From positions 31,306,501 through 31,370,500 of the forward strand of contig NC_092672.1 in assembly GCF_964355755.1 (NCBI RefSeq): DNA of 64,000 bases, written 5' to 3'. Positions 24,001 to 33,689 of this stretch are shown here, piece after piece (positions within the stretch are counted from its first letter, which is position 1; each line of letters begins with the position of its first letter). This DNA comes from Antedon mediterranea (taxonomy: Eukaryota; Echinodermata; Crinoidea; Comatulida; Antedonidae). The position numbers and the translations under genes are program-made. The notes below the pieces were generated by a model that was given only the letters and a program-made list of their open reading frames with translations, searched no databases and was not told the DNA's origin.

Positions 24001-27000
24001 ACTGTAATATGTTTATTGATTAATAGTTAAAGAGTTTATCGTACAATGTATTTTTATTATTGTTTCACTGTATTTTCAAATAATTTTTTACTTCTTTTTT
24101 AATGTATTTTAAAATGTACCTGATGTAGACAAATATATAAAAATGCATGATACAGCTTTTTAAAAAATATTTGTTATTTCTTTTTATAGACGTGGACCAC
24201 AAAATGCTATGATAGAAAACGGCCTTGTTGATTGGCTGGTTTCTGTCCTTGAGGAACATGAGAACCAATCAGATTATATTTTAGAATTCTCAGCTGCTTT
24301 AACAATGAACCTGTGCTTAAGAACTGCTGGTAAGTTGTGTGTATTTATTCGGATAAATGCCGCTGGTTTTATTATATTTTATTATGCTGTTAATATTTAC
24401 CTGAAAAACTGTAATTCAAAGCAAAAGTCAATTTGTCAGACACTGAATTTTTTTGTTAAATTTATCTGCATTTATTTTGTCTTTTTATAATTGTAAAATC
24501 TTTATTTTTTTGTTTTTTTGTTTTTGTTTTTTTTTTCAGTGAATAAAGTGAATACATTATAAAATAATTATATAGTATTATTTATTTTTTATTTATCTTC
24601 ATTTTTTTTGTTTTTTGGGGGACAATATGCAATTAATTAAACCATCTATAAGAATTTTATATTATTTTTTATTTTATTTTCTTAATGTTCACTATAAATT
24701 GTTATGTAAATCAAATTTTATATTGTTATATATATATATAAAATGAAGGGCTAGTGTTGCCCGAAAGCTCTGCTAACTTTTCTGGCTGTTTACTTTATCG
24801 TTTTGATTTAGCTTTTCGCTTTTTATTTTTTTATCTCCATTGAGATCCAGCCTCTGATACCCACAGCATTGTCATTTTTTTCAGTAATTTGCCTTTGGAT
24901 TTATATATTTTTTATGTATATATGGCGATTCTGTATTCAACACTGTTGGATTTTGAATAAATAAAAACTACAAAAATATCTTCTCATTTATTCGGAACTT
25001 ATTACATATTTTTTATTCTATTAGGTAAGAGGCAATGCATCAAAATGAGAGGAAAAATATTAAAAGTTCTACTGGATATATTCGACCACCAAGAGGTAAT
25101 TTTTTTTTTTTTTTTATATTAATTAGATTATCCGTTGTATTAAATTCTAATAACTTTTAATTAGTATATCATAATTTCTATGTATATTTTTTATGCAAAT
25201 GGAAGTAATTTTCCACTGATGAATAAATGTATGAACATTGTTTTTTTTTTCAAATATTTTTTGTTTTTTTATTTATGTACAATATGATAATTTATTGATT
25301 GGTACTACACTTTTGTATCAGTGGTACACAAGGTGCATCTAAAAATTAAAAGAATATTCTTCTACTAAAATACTACTTCACAACAATTAGTTTACCTCCG
25401 CCAAGGAGGTATATGTAATCGGTAGCATGTGTTTGTTTGTTTGTTAGCAAAAAAAAGTAATTACAAGATCTTTACCAAAATGAATAGACAGATAGATATG
25501 TGGTCAAGGACCATTCCATTAAATTTTGGGACCATTTGGGACCACAGTCCCAATTCTGGACCACTTTTTAGTATACTTTTTTAGACCTGCTAGTGTTAAA
25601 AGATAGGACAGAATTTTTCTAAAGCCGGCGAGCAGTCTTAAAGTAACAAGTAAACTGAAATTGCATTTTCTGGAGAACTACTTGTCCAAAAAACTTCATT
25701 TTTTAACAAGAGGCAAGAGTTATAATGTGTGATTTGTAATTTTAAAACATAATTTGATTTAATGTGCACGTTTTTTGATGCGAGTAGTTTAAAAAACCTG
25801 TTTCTTTTCAAATTCACTCGTTTGATTTTCGCGTTGCTGTTCTATTGTTAGTCAACTGAAGCTATTGTTAATTGAAAGGCTTGTTACATAACCATTACAC
25901 CAAACTTGCATACACATGCTTGTAATGAAATTAGCCTAAATCACAAACAGCATTAAGACACACACAAATATATATATTTTTTTTTTTACCGGAGAAATCT
26001 TATGTAGGAGAATTTTACAGTAGGCGGAGGTATGCACTCTCGGAGTGTCTTTCTAGTTTACAATATAAATGTTCACGGCACCATGTTCACAGACAGACAA
26101 AACACAACAGACAATGCAGTCACAAAACTCTTCCATATATTCTACTGTGTATATTATATTTCTGATGTATTATTTCCGATATTAGATTCAACCGTTTCTT
26201 AATGGTACACTGTACAGTCTGTTGGACTTGCCTGAGATCAGAGAAGAGGCAAAAGAAATGGTAAATAATATTTATTGACAAACACCATTTTTACATCAGC
26301 AGCACTCAATATATATGGTATGGCAAAAAATTAAGGTGTTAAAACATCTTAAAAATGGATTAATACCATAGTTACTCGATGATTAAAATACCAATTTATT
26401 TCATTTATTTGTCTCAAAACAAGGACATTTTAAAGGTATAACTATAAAATAAAAAAAAAGAAGCAAATTACTGACAAAAATGACAATGCTGAGGGTATCA
26501 GTGGCTTCGATCTCAATGGAGATACAAAATGACAATGCTGAGGGTATCAGTGGCTTCGATCTCAATGGAGATACAAAATGACAATGCTGAGGGTATCAGT
26601 GGCTTCGATCTCAATGGAGATACAAAATGACAATGCTGAGGGTATCAGTGGCTTCGAATGGAGAAATAAATAAATAATAAGCAAAAAGCAAAAAGCTAAA
26701 TCAAAACAATAAAGTAAAACAGCCAGAAAAACTAGCAGAGCTTTCGGGCAACACTAGCCCTTCATTATAAAATATACAGGTATAAAAAATAACAGCAAGA
26801 AACATGAGACATGGAAAACCAAAAGTGAACTAAATCAAGTGATAAGAAATGCCCCTATTTGTGTACAATGTTGTTATTGAACACTTACTTATTTTGCAGG
26901 GATTGGAGGACATGTTAAAATGCTTTATGGAGGAGGAGCCAGATAGTGATCTCAACAGGCAGTTACATTATATCATTAAGAAACTTAATATAGGTTGGTG

Positions 27001-30000
27001 CTTTGCTAGTAAAACCCAAATAATACAAAAACTCAACAGACTTGCCTCAACAGACTTGACAATTCCTAAATAGGAAGAAAAAGAAAAAAAATAGTTTTCT
27101 CTGAAATTTTTTTTATATTCTTACTTGTATGTATTTCATATCAGTATTTTATTTCTATTTTATATACAAAGTATAGTTACAATTAAAGTTGTAACTATGA
27201 TGTCTACAAAGAGTTACAATTAAAATTGATGATGTCATTTATTCTTTTCTTTTCTGTTTTTATTATTTTTTTAGATGCTGTTGCCGAGGAATCTGAATCA
27301 GATGATGAAGATGAGGATGAAAATGAGGTATAATAACATATAATTTGTTACAATTCTCTGTAAACTTCTATTTTAAAGAAAATGTCAATTTTTTTTTCGT
27401 AATATTTTCTTTTTTATTTATTTTACAGGAAGATGCTGATCAAGACTCAATGGAAGCTGACCTCGACAAAAAGGAGTTATTGCGCCCTCGCTCAGGAGAG
27501 TTGACGGGAGACAAACTGTTATATACTCATTACATGATGGTAAATTTCAAAAGTATTAAATGTAAATGGGGGTATGATCTGTTACAGTCTACTGGGCTGA
27601 ATTGCGCACAGGTGTGGACGACACACGCCACAACTTTCTGCTACTCCCCTAAGGGTCCCTTCATGTCGAGTGCTGCCACCAAACTGCGGCCATTCATCTG
27701 TCCGGGTTTTTTCTTGAATTTGGGATTAATACAAACAAAATTGTAATCATTGTAACAGATTAAAAAAAGTAATGAATTCTTCCTTAATTTAAAATTATAT
27801 TCTATAAATGAATGCTTAAATAGTTCTTTTTTTATAATTTGTTTTCTTTGTAGGGAAGCGGTGATGGACCAAATCAATCAAATTATAGGTAACAAAAAAG
27901 AATTAATAAATAATATAATAAATAACTCAAAATGAAATTTCTACTCTGAGTATTTTTATGAATGGTTTTTGATATTTTTTGTGTGGATATTTTCTGATAT
28001 ATTTATTGAAATGCTATATTTTATCTTTATGTGCTACTTTGGTAAGAGGATTCACAGGCTCTTGTCAGGGATTTAGTTCACTTTTGTGTTTCCTACCACT
28101 TACTTTTTAGTTGTTTGTTGTTGTTGTTTTTGATTGGCAATAAAGAATAAGAATAAGAACAAATAATTCATAAAGGCTCTAAAACCAGTTCATTGTATTT
28201 CGCCGTCTTATAAATAAACAAAACTATGCCATACTAATTTATTTGAATTATTTTTTTAACTTAGTTATCCTCAACAGTTTAACATGAATGGACAGGTAAT
28301 TATATTTGTGATTATTCTTTATGTCTTTTTTTAATTTATTTATTTTTAAAAATTTATTTATTTAATTTGTATGTAATTATTACAGTATTTTTATTATCTA
28401 TGGATTCCAAAATAAATAAATAAAAGATTGAATTGAATATTTTAATATACAAGTAATTGTTCTCTTCATTGACCATTTCATATTCTATTTTCAATTTTGT
28501 AAAATATTTATAATTCGGTTTTTCAACCTTTACTGTATCTGTAGAATTCCAGACCGCCAACTCGTTCTGGTAGCCGTGGTGGGAGCCGACCCTCATCACA
28601 GACTTCTGCTGGTCAGTTAACACAGCCACCACCGCCGCTCAACCTAAGTATGAAAACTTTCTTATAATATAGTTACAATAATTTTTTTAAATGCTCATGG
28701 CCTAAAAAACAAAATCAACGAAACAGTAGGTAATAGTTGATGTATTTTATTACTTTGATTGAAATATAAATTACATTGTAATACCCCTATTTAGGATACC
28801 CCAGAGACAGGGACACTCTACAGTGAATCAAACAAGTGGGTAATATATGTGGCCAACACCTAATCAGAGGACACCCTATTAAGGGACCTCTTTGTTGGGT
28901 CATGAAGGACCATTAATAATGGTTCTACTATAGTATTTTATATTTTTGAAATTATTTTTCTTCTTAAACACTAATTGTCATTGCTTTTCACTTGTGTTTG
29001 CCACTCTACATGGATGTATGTGTATAGGTCAGCGTGTGACAAGTTTTTTTAATTGCCAATTACTATATTTTCATTTCAGAAAAAGATCCAGAAGCTCAAC
29101 AAATACTAGCGAATGAACTTGGGGTAAGTTTGTTTGGATGAGGTGGCACTACAGCATGGTCTTTCCATACTTGCCTTCCAATTGAAATTCATGAATTCAA
29201 ATCATTTGAATACTGTTTCTGAAAACTTCTAATCTTGGGATTTAGTACTTCAGTAGAACCTTTATTAAGGGGACACCTTTGGGACCCAACAAGTGTCCCT
29301 TGAATTTTGGCTTGTTGTAGTGTTGAAACATGGAATTCCCCTTGTTGGTTGCCGCTGAATAGGAGTGTCCCCTGAATAGGAGTGTCTCCTGAATAGGAGT
29401 GTCCCCTGAATAGGAGTGTCCCCTAATAGGAGTGTCCCCTGAGTACGAGTGTTCCCTAATAGGTGTGTCCCCTGAATAGGAGTGTCCCCTGAATAGGAGT
29501 GTCCTCTGAATAGGAGTGTCCCCTGAATAGGAGTGTCCCCTGAATAGGGGTGTTTCCTGAATAGGAGTGTCCCCTGAATAGGTGTGTCCCCTGAATAGGT
29601 GTGTCCCCTGAATAGGAGTGTCCTCTGAATAGGAGTGTCCTCTAATAGGGGTGTTTCCTGAATAGGAGTGTCCCCTGAATAGGTGTGTCCCCTGAATAGG
29701 TGTGTCCCCTGAATAGGAGTGTCCTCTGAATAGGAGTGTCCCCTAATAGGGGTGTTTCCTGAATAGGAGTGTCCCCTGAATAGAAGTGTCTCCTGAATAG
29801 GTGTGTCCCCTGAATAGGAGTGTCCTCTGAATAGGAGTGTTCCCTGAATAGGAGTGTCCCCTAATAGGGGTGTTTCCTGAATAGGAGTGTCCCCTGAATA
29901 GGTGTGTCCCCTGAATAGGAGTGTCCTCTGAATAGGTGTGTCCCCTGAATAGGTGTGTCCCCTGAATAGGAGTGTCCCCTAATAGGGGTGTCCCCTAATA

Positions 30001-31660
30001 GGAGTGTCCCCTAAATAGGAGTGTTCCCTGAATAGGAGTGTCCCCTGAATAGGTGTGTCCCCTAATAGGGGTGTCCCCTAATAGGAGTGTCCCCTAAATA
30101 GGAGTGTTCCCTGAATAGGAGTGTCCCCTAATAGGGGTGTTTCGTGAATAGGAGTGTCCCCTGAATAGGTGTGTCCCCTGAATAGGAGTGTCCTCTGAAT
30201 AGGAGTGTCCCCTAATAGGGGTGTTTCTTGAATAGAGGTGTCATAAAAGAGTGGTTCTACTGTAGTTTAATAATTTTTTTTAATGGCATAAAGAATTAAT
30301 AAAGTGATTGTAATATATTATTACAGACGGATCGTCCTGTTGTGACTGCTGTTGATAAAACTCCCATGAAACCAACAGCTCCACAAAATGGAAGACAGTA
30401 AGTACCTTGTTCAATTCTTAAAGATGTATTGTCAAAACATGACAAATTAAGATTACCAAAACCACACATATAGGCCATGTTGCAGTTTTAATTAAGTTTA
30501 ATCACTTCCATAAGTGTAAAAAATAATGATTTCACATATAAAAATACAAAATAAATGGTTACACTTTAATCAAAAACCTATCTGACAAAACAATTTGACT
30601 TGGTTTTAAATTAGTTTTTTTCATGTCAATACTTTTTTTTGTGTTGATATTATTATGTGATACTAATATGGCATATTTAACACAAAAAAAAACCCTATTT
30701 TTTAAAAGAGACAATATATCTTCAAACATTAACTTTACACTTTATTGAAAGATTCACCCAATTCTCTGTAACATATCTCTACATATACAGTATTATTGGC
30801 GAAGTCTGTAATACGGTGTCACATGTGTTTTCATTTGACAGTAATTCTGAATACAACGCAGCTTTTGGTACTAGGCCTAAGATCCCAAGGACACCAGAGG
30901 GAGGCCGCCCAGTGAGTAGGGGCATGACTCCTGTTCCAATGCCTAAACTGTCTGACTCTTTACCTCAGACCAGGCCGCCTAGTGGAGGAAACAAAACAAG
31001 TAAGTTATTACAGCTATATCATTTTTGAATCGTCATTTTGCTTTTTAATTTATCAATTACAGGATGGATAAACTATTTTATAAGTTGTCATGCTTATAAA
31101 CTAAGTCTCATTTGAGGCTTAAGGCCAATTTACACAGACAAGCGGTAATAAGCAGATAACCGTGTACCTTTGTCCCACGTAGAATCTGTATCTATCCCGA
31201 GTAGGAACCGTTTGTCCTCTCCACATTGTGTGCAAATGGTCATAAGGAATAACATAGATCATCTATATTTTTATTACCATTACCGCTTGTCTATCGAAAT
31301 TGGCCTTAAGGTAGCTCCACAAAAGATCGCTTTCAAATCTATAACAATAACTGCTCTAAACTGTTTTTATTAATAAATAAAAGAATACCGGTAGTGGAGA
31401 GCTTGGTGGTTAACATGCTTGCCTTCCAATCCCAAGATCTTGGTTCAATCCTGACCTAGTCTCACAACTCTTTCTTATCCACTCCCTACACTTCAAATGA
31501 GACTTATCCATTCTGTAAATAGTTCCTCTCTTGGGATTTGTGCCAAAAAATGTTTCGTTTCATAGATTTTTATACGTGTATCTTAGTTTGTTATATACAT
31601 TCTTTTTAAATAGTTAATAAAATGACTGTTTTCATTTTATCCACAGATAAAAGGAAGTAA
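12022..31660 (+). CDS. ARMC9: LisH domain-containing ARMC9 (ciliary basal-body protein)
   Basis: Orthologue of ARMC9, a basal-body protein of the Joubert-syndrome module (family knowledge). Exons: 12022-12099, 12224-12346, 12746-12922, 14081-14329, 14543-14558, 15356-15447, 15739-15813, 16058-16144, 17376-17413, 17564-17584, 19447-19555, 20498-20596, 20712-20802, 21331-21454, 24190-24329, 25025-25095, 26186-26260, 26900-26993, 27275-27327, 27429-27539, 27854-27888, 28265-28295, 28545-28647, 29080-29123, 30327-30397, 30842-30999, 31647-31660. Every junction has AG/GT (or equivalent) and phases close to about 792 codons (human about 817). Diagnostic stretches: N-terminal LisH-like region, [86 protein letters not shown], an acidic run, [17 protein letters not shown], a Pro/Ser/Arg-rich tail and a terminal KRK. 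The start ATG opens a frame whose next exon continues the LisH motif. Confidence 0.95.
13015..13312 (-). mobile_element. tRNA-derived SINE with a CGCTATATAAG tail domain
   Basis: Read on the - strand: a tRNA-like head with B box GAGGTTCGAATCC, a middle with ATCCTTAGGCAAGATACTTT, then a conserved 3' domain ATGCGCTATATAAGAATG and an (ATT)n tail at 13010-13025. The same GGCAAGAT and CGCTATATAA words appear in the 22440-22740 element and in the LINE tail at 10905-10920. This layout resembles Deu-type SINEs. It lies in an ARMC9 intron. Confidence 0.7.
13481..13884. mobile_element. TTAA MITE (CTCTGTCTACA family) with its left arm amplified
   Basis: Begins after TTAA (13477-13480) with AGCTCTGTCTACAATATTG and ends with the inverse GTGTAAACAGAGC. 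The left arm is present four times in direct tandem, period about 80 bp, and each repeat restarts with TTAA (13557, 13636, 13716). The single-copy form of the family is at 50342-50499. It lies in an ARMC9 intron. Confidence 0.75.
14543..14558 (+). CDS. ARMC9: 16-nt microexon of ARMC9
   Basis: TTTTTTCTCAG acceptor, 16 coding bases (encoding QDVPN plus one base), then a GTAAGA donor. Needed for phase: 16 + 92 nt of the next exon gives exactly 36 codons, and the joined product aligns to the ARMC9 segment after the IYKE-type sequence. Confidence 0.75.
14873..15281. mobile_element. hAT-like MITE with an 8-bp target duplication
   Basis: Terminal inverted repeats of about 32 bp beginning CAAAGAACTTATAACACAAG, nearly perfect at both ends. 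The flanks are the direct duplication ATTGATAT (14865-14872 and 15282-15289), diagnostic of 8-bp-duplicating superfamilies such as hAT. The interior contains an approximately 83-bp direct duplication starting GGAGTAGGGCGCCCGCATCA. It lies in the ARMC9 intron before exon 15356. Confidence 0.85.
16240..17310. repeat. Pyrimidine-rich, nearly G-free minisatellite
   Basis: About eight copies of a 120-143 bp unit (AAACACTTAATTCCTCTTTT at 16331, 16469, 16609, 16730, 16851, 16972, 17115 and 17235). The + strand, which is the ARMC9 transcript strand, is made almost entirely of C, T and A with very few G. Length differences reflect insertion of extra CCACATACTTCTGCTTTC segments. The long open frames on both strands are artefacts of this composition. 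Confidence 0.9.
17564..17584 (+). CDS. ARMC9: 21-nt microexon of ARMC9
   Basis: TCAATCAG acceptor, 21 coding bases (phase 2 in and 2 out, encoding about IPTIEE), GTAAAA donor. Because 21 is a multiple of three and both borders have the same phase, the exon could be skipped without a frameshift. The flanking exons 17376-17413 and 19447-19555 would also join in frame. Confidence 0.6.
18015..18230. mobile_element. CAGTAGAACC-family MITE, decayed copy
   Basis: Contains the family words CAATAAAGTGTCCCCTTAATAGGG, GGGGTTGGCCATAGTTTTAAAC and AATAGAGGTGTCCCAAAAA, in family order. The termini are degraded (GTACAGTTTCAGGACCCA at left, GGGGTAGTAATGTA at right). It carries a C-rich run at 18076-18095. 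Confidence 0.65.
18255..18480 (+). mobile_element. tRNA-derived SINE
   Basis: TATGGCTTGGTGGTTAAC as A-box region and GGGTTCAATTC as B-box region about 45 bp later, then a body ending AT-rich near 18480. Same family as 5868 and 31385. Confidence 0.6.
18700..19207. mobile_element. TA-flanked MITE with GGGAGGTTTCGCAA ends
   Basis: Left end GTAGGGAGGTTTCGCAACC; right end the inverse TTGCGAAACCTCTCTAC; TA on each side. Inverted similarity continues through the ATACGAAAACGGAT-type region for about 50 bp, and several CGTATTCGT words lie inside. It lies in the ARMC9 intron before exon 19447. Confidence 0.75.
20969..21060. mobile_element. Partial copy of the TTGATATAAAG fold-back family
   Basis: TGTTGATATAAAGTTTGCG, AACTGTTTGGTTTCTCGACG and a second AAAGTTTGCGGTACAC are present, but the mirrored half is incomplete. 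A further GTTTCAATCAATATAC fragment lies near 21210. Confidence 0.5.
21465..23126. mobile_element. 1.66-kb terminal-inverted-repeat element in an ARMC9 intron
   Basis: CATGGATTAAAGAATAGAAG and onward (GATATGCATCGACG) at the left is matched by its inverse at 23090-23126, giving TIRs of about 36 bp with weaker similarity to about 50 bp. No transposase frame is visible. It contains the composite 5S/tRNA SINE at 22440-22740 and a CCTGGTGATTGG/CCAATCACCAGG palindrome at 22158-22208. A target duplication is not clear. Confidence 0.65.
22440..22740 (-). mobile_element. Composite SINE: 5S rRNA-like head plus tRNA-like segment
   Basis: On the - strand, positions 22740 to 22625 align along the whole of 5S rRNA (GGCCATAC start, CACCGGTTCTCGTC, GATCACCGAAGTTAAGCAAC, TTGGGCCCGGTT, GGATGGGAGACCG, GCGGGTGCTGTA end). 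This includes the internal promoter region. It is followed without a poly-T terminator by a tRNA-like stretch with GGGTTCGAGG (about 22562), then a body with CATCCTTAGGCAAGATGC and an (ATACAAAT)-type tail. A 5S head fused to a tRNA-related segment is the layout of SINE3/AmnSINE-like elements. It is not a clean 5S gene because of several mismatches and the missing terminator. Confidence 0.7.
23386..23574 (-). ncRNA. RNU2: U2 small nuclear RNA
   Basis: 189 nt on the - strand beginning ATCGCTTCTCGGCCTTTTGG, identical to the metazoan U2 5' end. It includes the branch-point-recognition segment GTGTAGTATCTG, stem IIa with a compensated helix (GCTACTC-ATC-GAGTAGC), an Sm-like GATTTTTGA site, loop III (GGAATAGGAGCTTGCTCC) and the terminal stem CCTGGTATTGCAGTACC-TCCAGG. 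Every structural element of U2 is intact and stem substitutions are paired, so it looks like a functional gene and not a pseudogene. A TATA-like run lies 22-31 bp upstream and a candidate 3' box (CCCAAAAACAGA on the - strand) about 17-31 bp downstream. It sits antisense within the ARMC9 intron between exons 21331-21454 and 24190-24329. Confidence 0.9.
23596..23605 (-). promoter_or_regulatory. TATA box of the U2 snRNA gene
   Basis: TATATATA run centred about 27 bp upstream of the U2 5' end. A TATA box at this position is, to my recollection, a feature of sea-urchin U2 promoters, whereas vertebrate U2 genes lack it. The proximal sequence element expected near -55 (about 23625-23645) cannot be confirmed by eye. 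Confidence 0.55.
24735..24960 (+). repeat. Dispersed repeat, left member of an inverted pair
   Basis: AAAATGAAGGGCTAGTGTTG, then CCGAAAGCTCTGC, TTTCTGGCTGTTTACTTTAT, TTGATTTAGCTTTTCGCTT and CTCTGATACCCACAGCATTG. The same string of words occurs inverted at 26455-26775. It lies in the intron between ARMC9 exons 24190-24329 and 25025-25095. Confidence 0.8.
25385..26060. mobile_element. Element with CCTCCGCCAAGGAGG end
   Basis: Starts TTTACCTCCGCCAAGGAGGT and ends GGCGGAGGTATGCACTCTCGGAGTG, a pair of ends I have seen in dispersed repeats of many animals. The interior lacks a long frame. It lies in the ARMC9 intron before exon 26186. Confidence 0.6.
26455..26775 (-). repeat. Inverted partner of 24735-24960 with a 49-bp tandem expansion
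   Basis: Matches 24735-24960 in reverse orientation (TGCTGAGGGTATCAG, AGCAAAAAGCTAAATCAAAA, GGCAACACTAGCCCTTCATT). The central TGACAATGCTGAGGGTATCA segment is repeated about four times at period 49 bp (26481, 26530, 26579, 26628), whereas the left copy has it once. Confidence 0.85.
27900..28160 (+). mobile_element. LINE 3' end remnant
   Basis: Non-coding stretch ending TTGGCAATAAAGAATAAGAATAAGAA, a typical LINE 3' tail. No RT frame remains. It lies in an ARMC9 intron. Confidence 0.4.
28785..28940. mobile_element. CAGTAGAACC-family MITE, decayed copy
   Basis: TACCCCTATTTAGGATACCCC at left, ACACCCTATTAAGGGACCTC and TAATGGTTCTACTATAGT at right, with the family-specific order of internal words. 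It lies in an ARMC9 intron. Confidence 0.65.
29255..30275. mobile_element. CAGTAGAACC-family MITE whose interior became an 18-bp minisatellite
   Basis: Left terminus CAGTAGAACCTTTATTAAGG and right terminus GTGGTTCTACTGTA bracket about 50 copies of CTGAATAGGAGTGTCCCC (18 bp; 17-bp variants lack G or A). The unit corresponds to the family internal sequence around AATAGGGGTGTCCCC. The intact ends on both sides show that the amplification occurred inside one inserted element. It lies in the ARMC9 intron before exon 30327. Confidence 0.9.
31133..31305. mobile_element. TTAA-flanked MITE, GGCCAAT family, copy 2
   Basis: Perfect outer ends GGCCAATTT / AAATTGGCC with TTAA at 31129-31132 and 31306-31309. 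Internal words GTAGAATCTGTATCTATCC and ATGGTCATAAGGAATAA are shared with copies 1 and 3. It lies in the last ARMC9 intron. Confidence 0.8.
31385..31560 (+). mobile_element. tRNA-derived SINE
   Basis: GAGCTTGGTGGTTAACATGC and TTGGTTCAATCC in A-box and B-box positions. Same family as 5868 and 18255. Confidence 0.55.
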
Positions 31661-31950
31661 ATCTGTTATTACTGGAACTAGCCGTTTGGATAAAATAGAA
31701 GAACACATTTTAAAAATTAATTTATCTAGTGTTAAAAATTTACATTACAGTATTTTTAGTATAATTATTTAATAATATCAATTTAGTTCAAAATGTTTTT
31801 AAAGTGAAATTAATTTATATATTGAAAGAGACCAAACAAAATTAAATGTACAGTGTAGACAATAAAAATATATAATTTTATCGGTTTACATTAAAATGGT
31901 ATTAAAATAAATTAATGTGAATATATTTAAAAAACAACATAATCATAGCT
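31661..31950 (+). other. ARMC9 3' UTR
   Basis: AT-rich sequence after the TAA at 31658-31660. A canonical AATAAA at 31861-31866, about 200 nt after the stop, is the likely polyadenylation signal. Nothing else is seen. Confidence 0.55.
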
Positions 31951-31952
31951 AT

Positions 31953-32880
31953 AGTAGAATCCCTCATTTCCATTCAAGGTACACCCCAATTAAGGGGACA
32001 CTTCTGTGAAGCTAGCGAGGGGAAATATATGTTTTAACAATACAGACAACCTATATTCAGGGAACACCCATTTTAAGGGGACATTTCTATGCTGAGGGGG
32101 CAACATGTTTTAACAATACGACCAACCCTATTCAAGGAACACTCCAATTAAGATGACATTTCTGTTAAGTTAGCGAGGGCAATATGTTTAACAATATGAA
32201 CAACCTCTATTTAAGGGACATCCTTATTAAAGGACATTTCTGTTAAGTTAGCGAGGGCAATATGTTTAACAATATGAACAACCTCTATTTAAGGAACACT
32301 CCAATTAAGATGACATTTCTGTTAAGTTAGCGAGGGCAATATGTTTAACAATACGACCAACCCTATTCAAGGAACACTCCAATTAAGATGACATTTCTGT
32401 TAAGTTAGCGAGGGCAATATGTTTAACAATATGAACAACCTCTATTTAAGGAACAATCCAATTAAGATGACATTTCTGTTAAGTTAGCGAGGGCAATATG
32501 TTTAACAATATGAACAACCTCTATTTAAGGGACAATCCAATTAAGATGACATTTCTGTTAAGTTAGCGAGGGCAATATGTTTAACAATATGAACAACCTC
32601 TATTTAAGGGACACTCCAATTAAGATGACATTTCTGTTAAGTTAGCGAGGGCAATATGTTTAACAATATGAACAACCTCTATTTAAGGGACACTCCAATT
32701 AAGATGACATTTCTGTTAAGTTAGCGAGGGCAATATGTTTAACAATATGAACAACCTCTATTTAAGGAACAATCCAATTAAGATGACATTTCTGTTAAGT
32801 TAGCGAGGGCAATATGTTTAACAATATGAACAACCTCTATTTAAGGGACACTCCAATTAAGATGACATTTCTGTTAGTCC
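31953..32880. repeat. 79-bp minisatellite derived from the CAGTAGAACC-family MITE
   Basis: Starts TAGTAGAATCCCTCATTTCC (the family left terminus, slightly mutated), then about 11 tandem units of 79 bp containing ACACTCCAATTAAGATGACA and GTTAGCGAGGGCAATATGTT. The unit spans the left-half words of the MITE (ATTAAGGGGACA ... GAGGGGAA ATATGTTTTAACA). The array ends abruptly at 32875. Just downstream of ARMC9. Confidence 0.85.
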
Positions 32881-33689
32881 CTCTATCTATATTCCTTGTT
32901 ACTAATTTTAAAGGATGCCTAATTTTTATTACAAGCAAAATGCTATGTTGATGATGAATTGTTGTGAATTAGTGGACTTAGATATTCTTAGCTTGCTAAA
33001 TAATTGCACAGGTAGGCCTACAAGCGTAAAAACAAAATGCAATTGCAAAAGTTGTATTTATTTTGTGACCCCCAAAACATAGGACAAGGTTGAAGAGGAT
33101 GAGCCATACAAAATGACATAAAGGTCACTGATTAAGTTGTTAACTATTTTAGTAGCATCTGAAAAGATATACTTAAATATATCTAAATAGATAATATAAA
33201 TTAAAACAGTATTATTTGTAATGAGTTAGATGTGTGTGAAATTTAAATAGAATATAAATTTAATTTACTTAGTATTATTATAACAAAATGAGACAGTTAA
33301 AGACCACTTTACTTAGACGAGCGGGAACTTAAGCGGAAAACAATGTAGTAGAATCTGTATCTATCCTGAGTGGAAACCACCCTTACACTTTGCTTTGCGT
33401 TAATTCATATTTTACGACTTCCTGGTTAAATGGTCATAAGGAATAAGACAGAGTTTCTATATTATTATTACCGTTACCATTCCTCTGTGTAAATTGGCCT
33501 TAATATATTGTTATGTTAGACAGTAAAACCCTTTGGGACAACACTATTTAGATGACACTTCACATAAAACGAACGAGGGGAACCTATGTTTTAACGCTAC
33601 AAAGTGTGTGTTTTAATTCAAAGGAACAAATATATTTAAATCATCAGTATTTTATTAATGTATTTATTGTATAGGCCTTCTCCTCTATT
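32881..33689. other. Intergenic; one TTAA MITE and one MITE fragment
   Basis: Holds the third GGCCAAT MITE (33301-33499, TTAA at 33297-33300 and 33500-33503) and a left-end fragment of the CAGTAGAACC family at about 33522-33610 (CAGTAAAACCCTTTGGGACA). I see nothing else. Confidence 0.65.
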
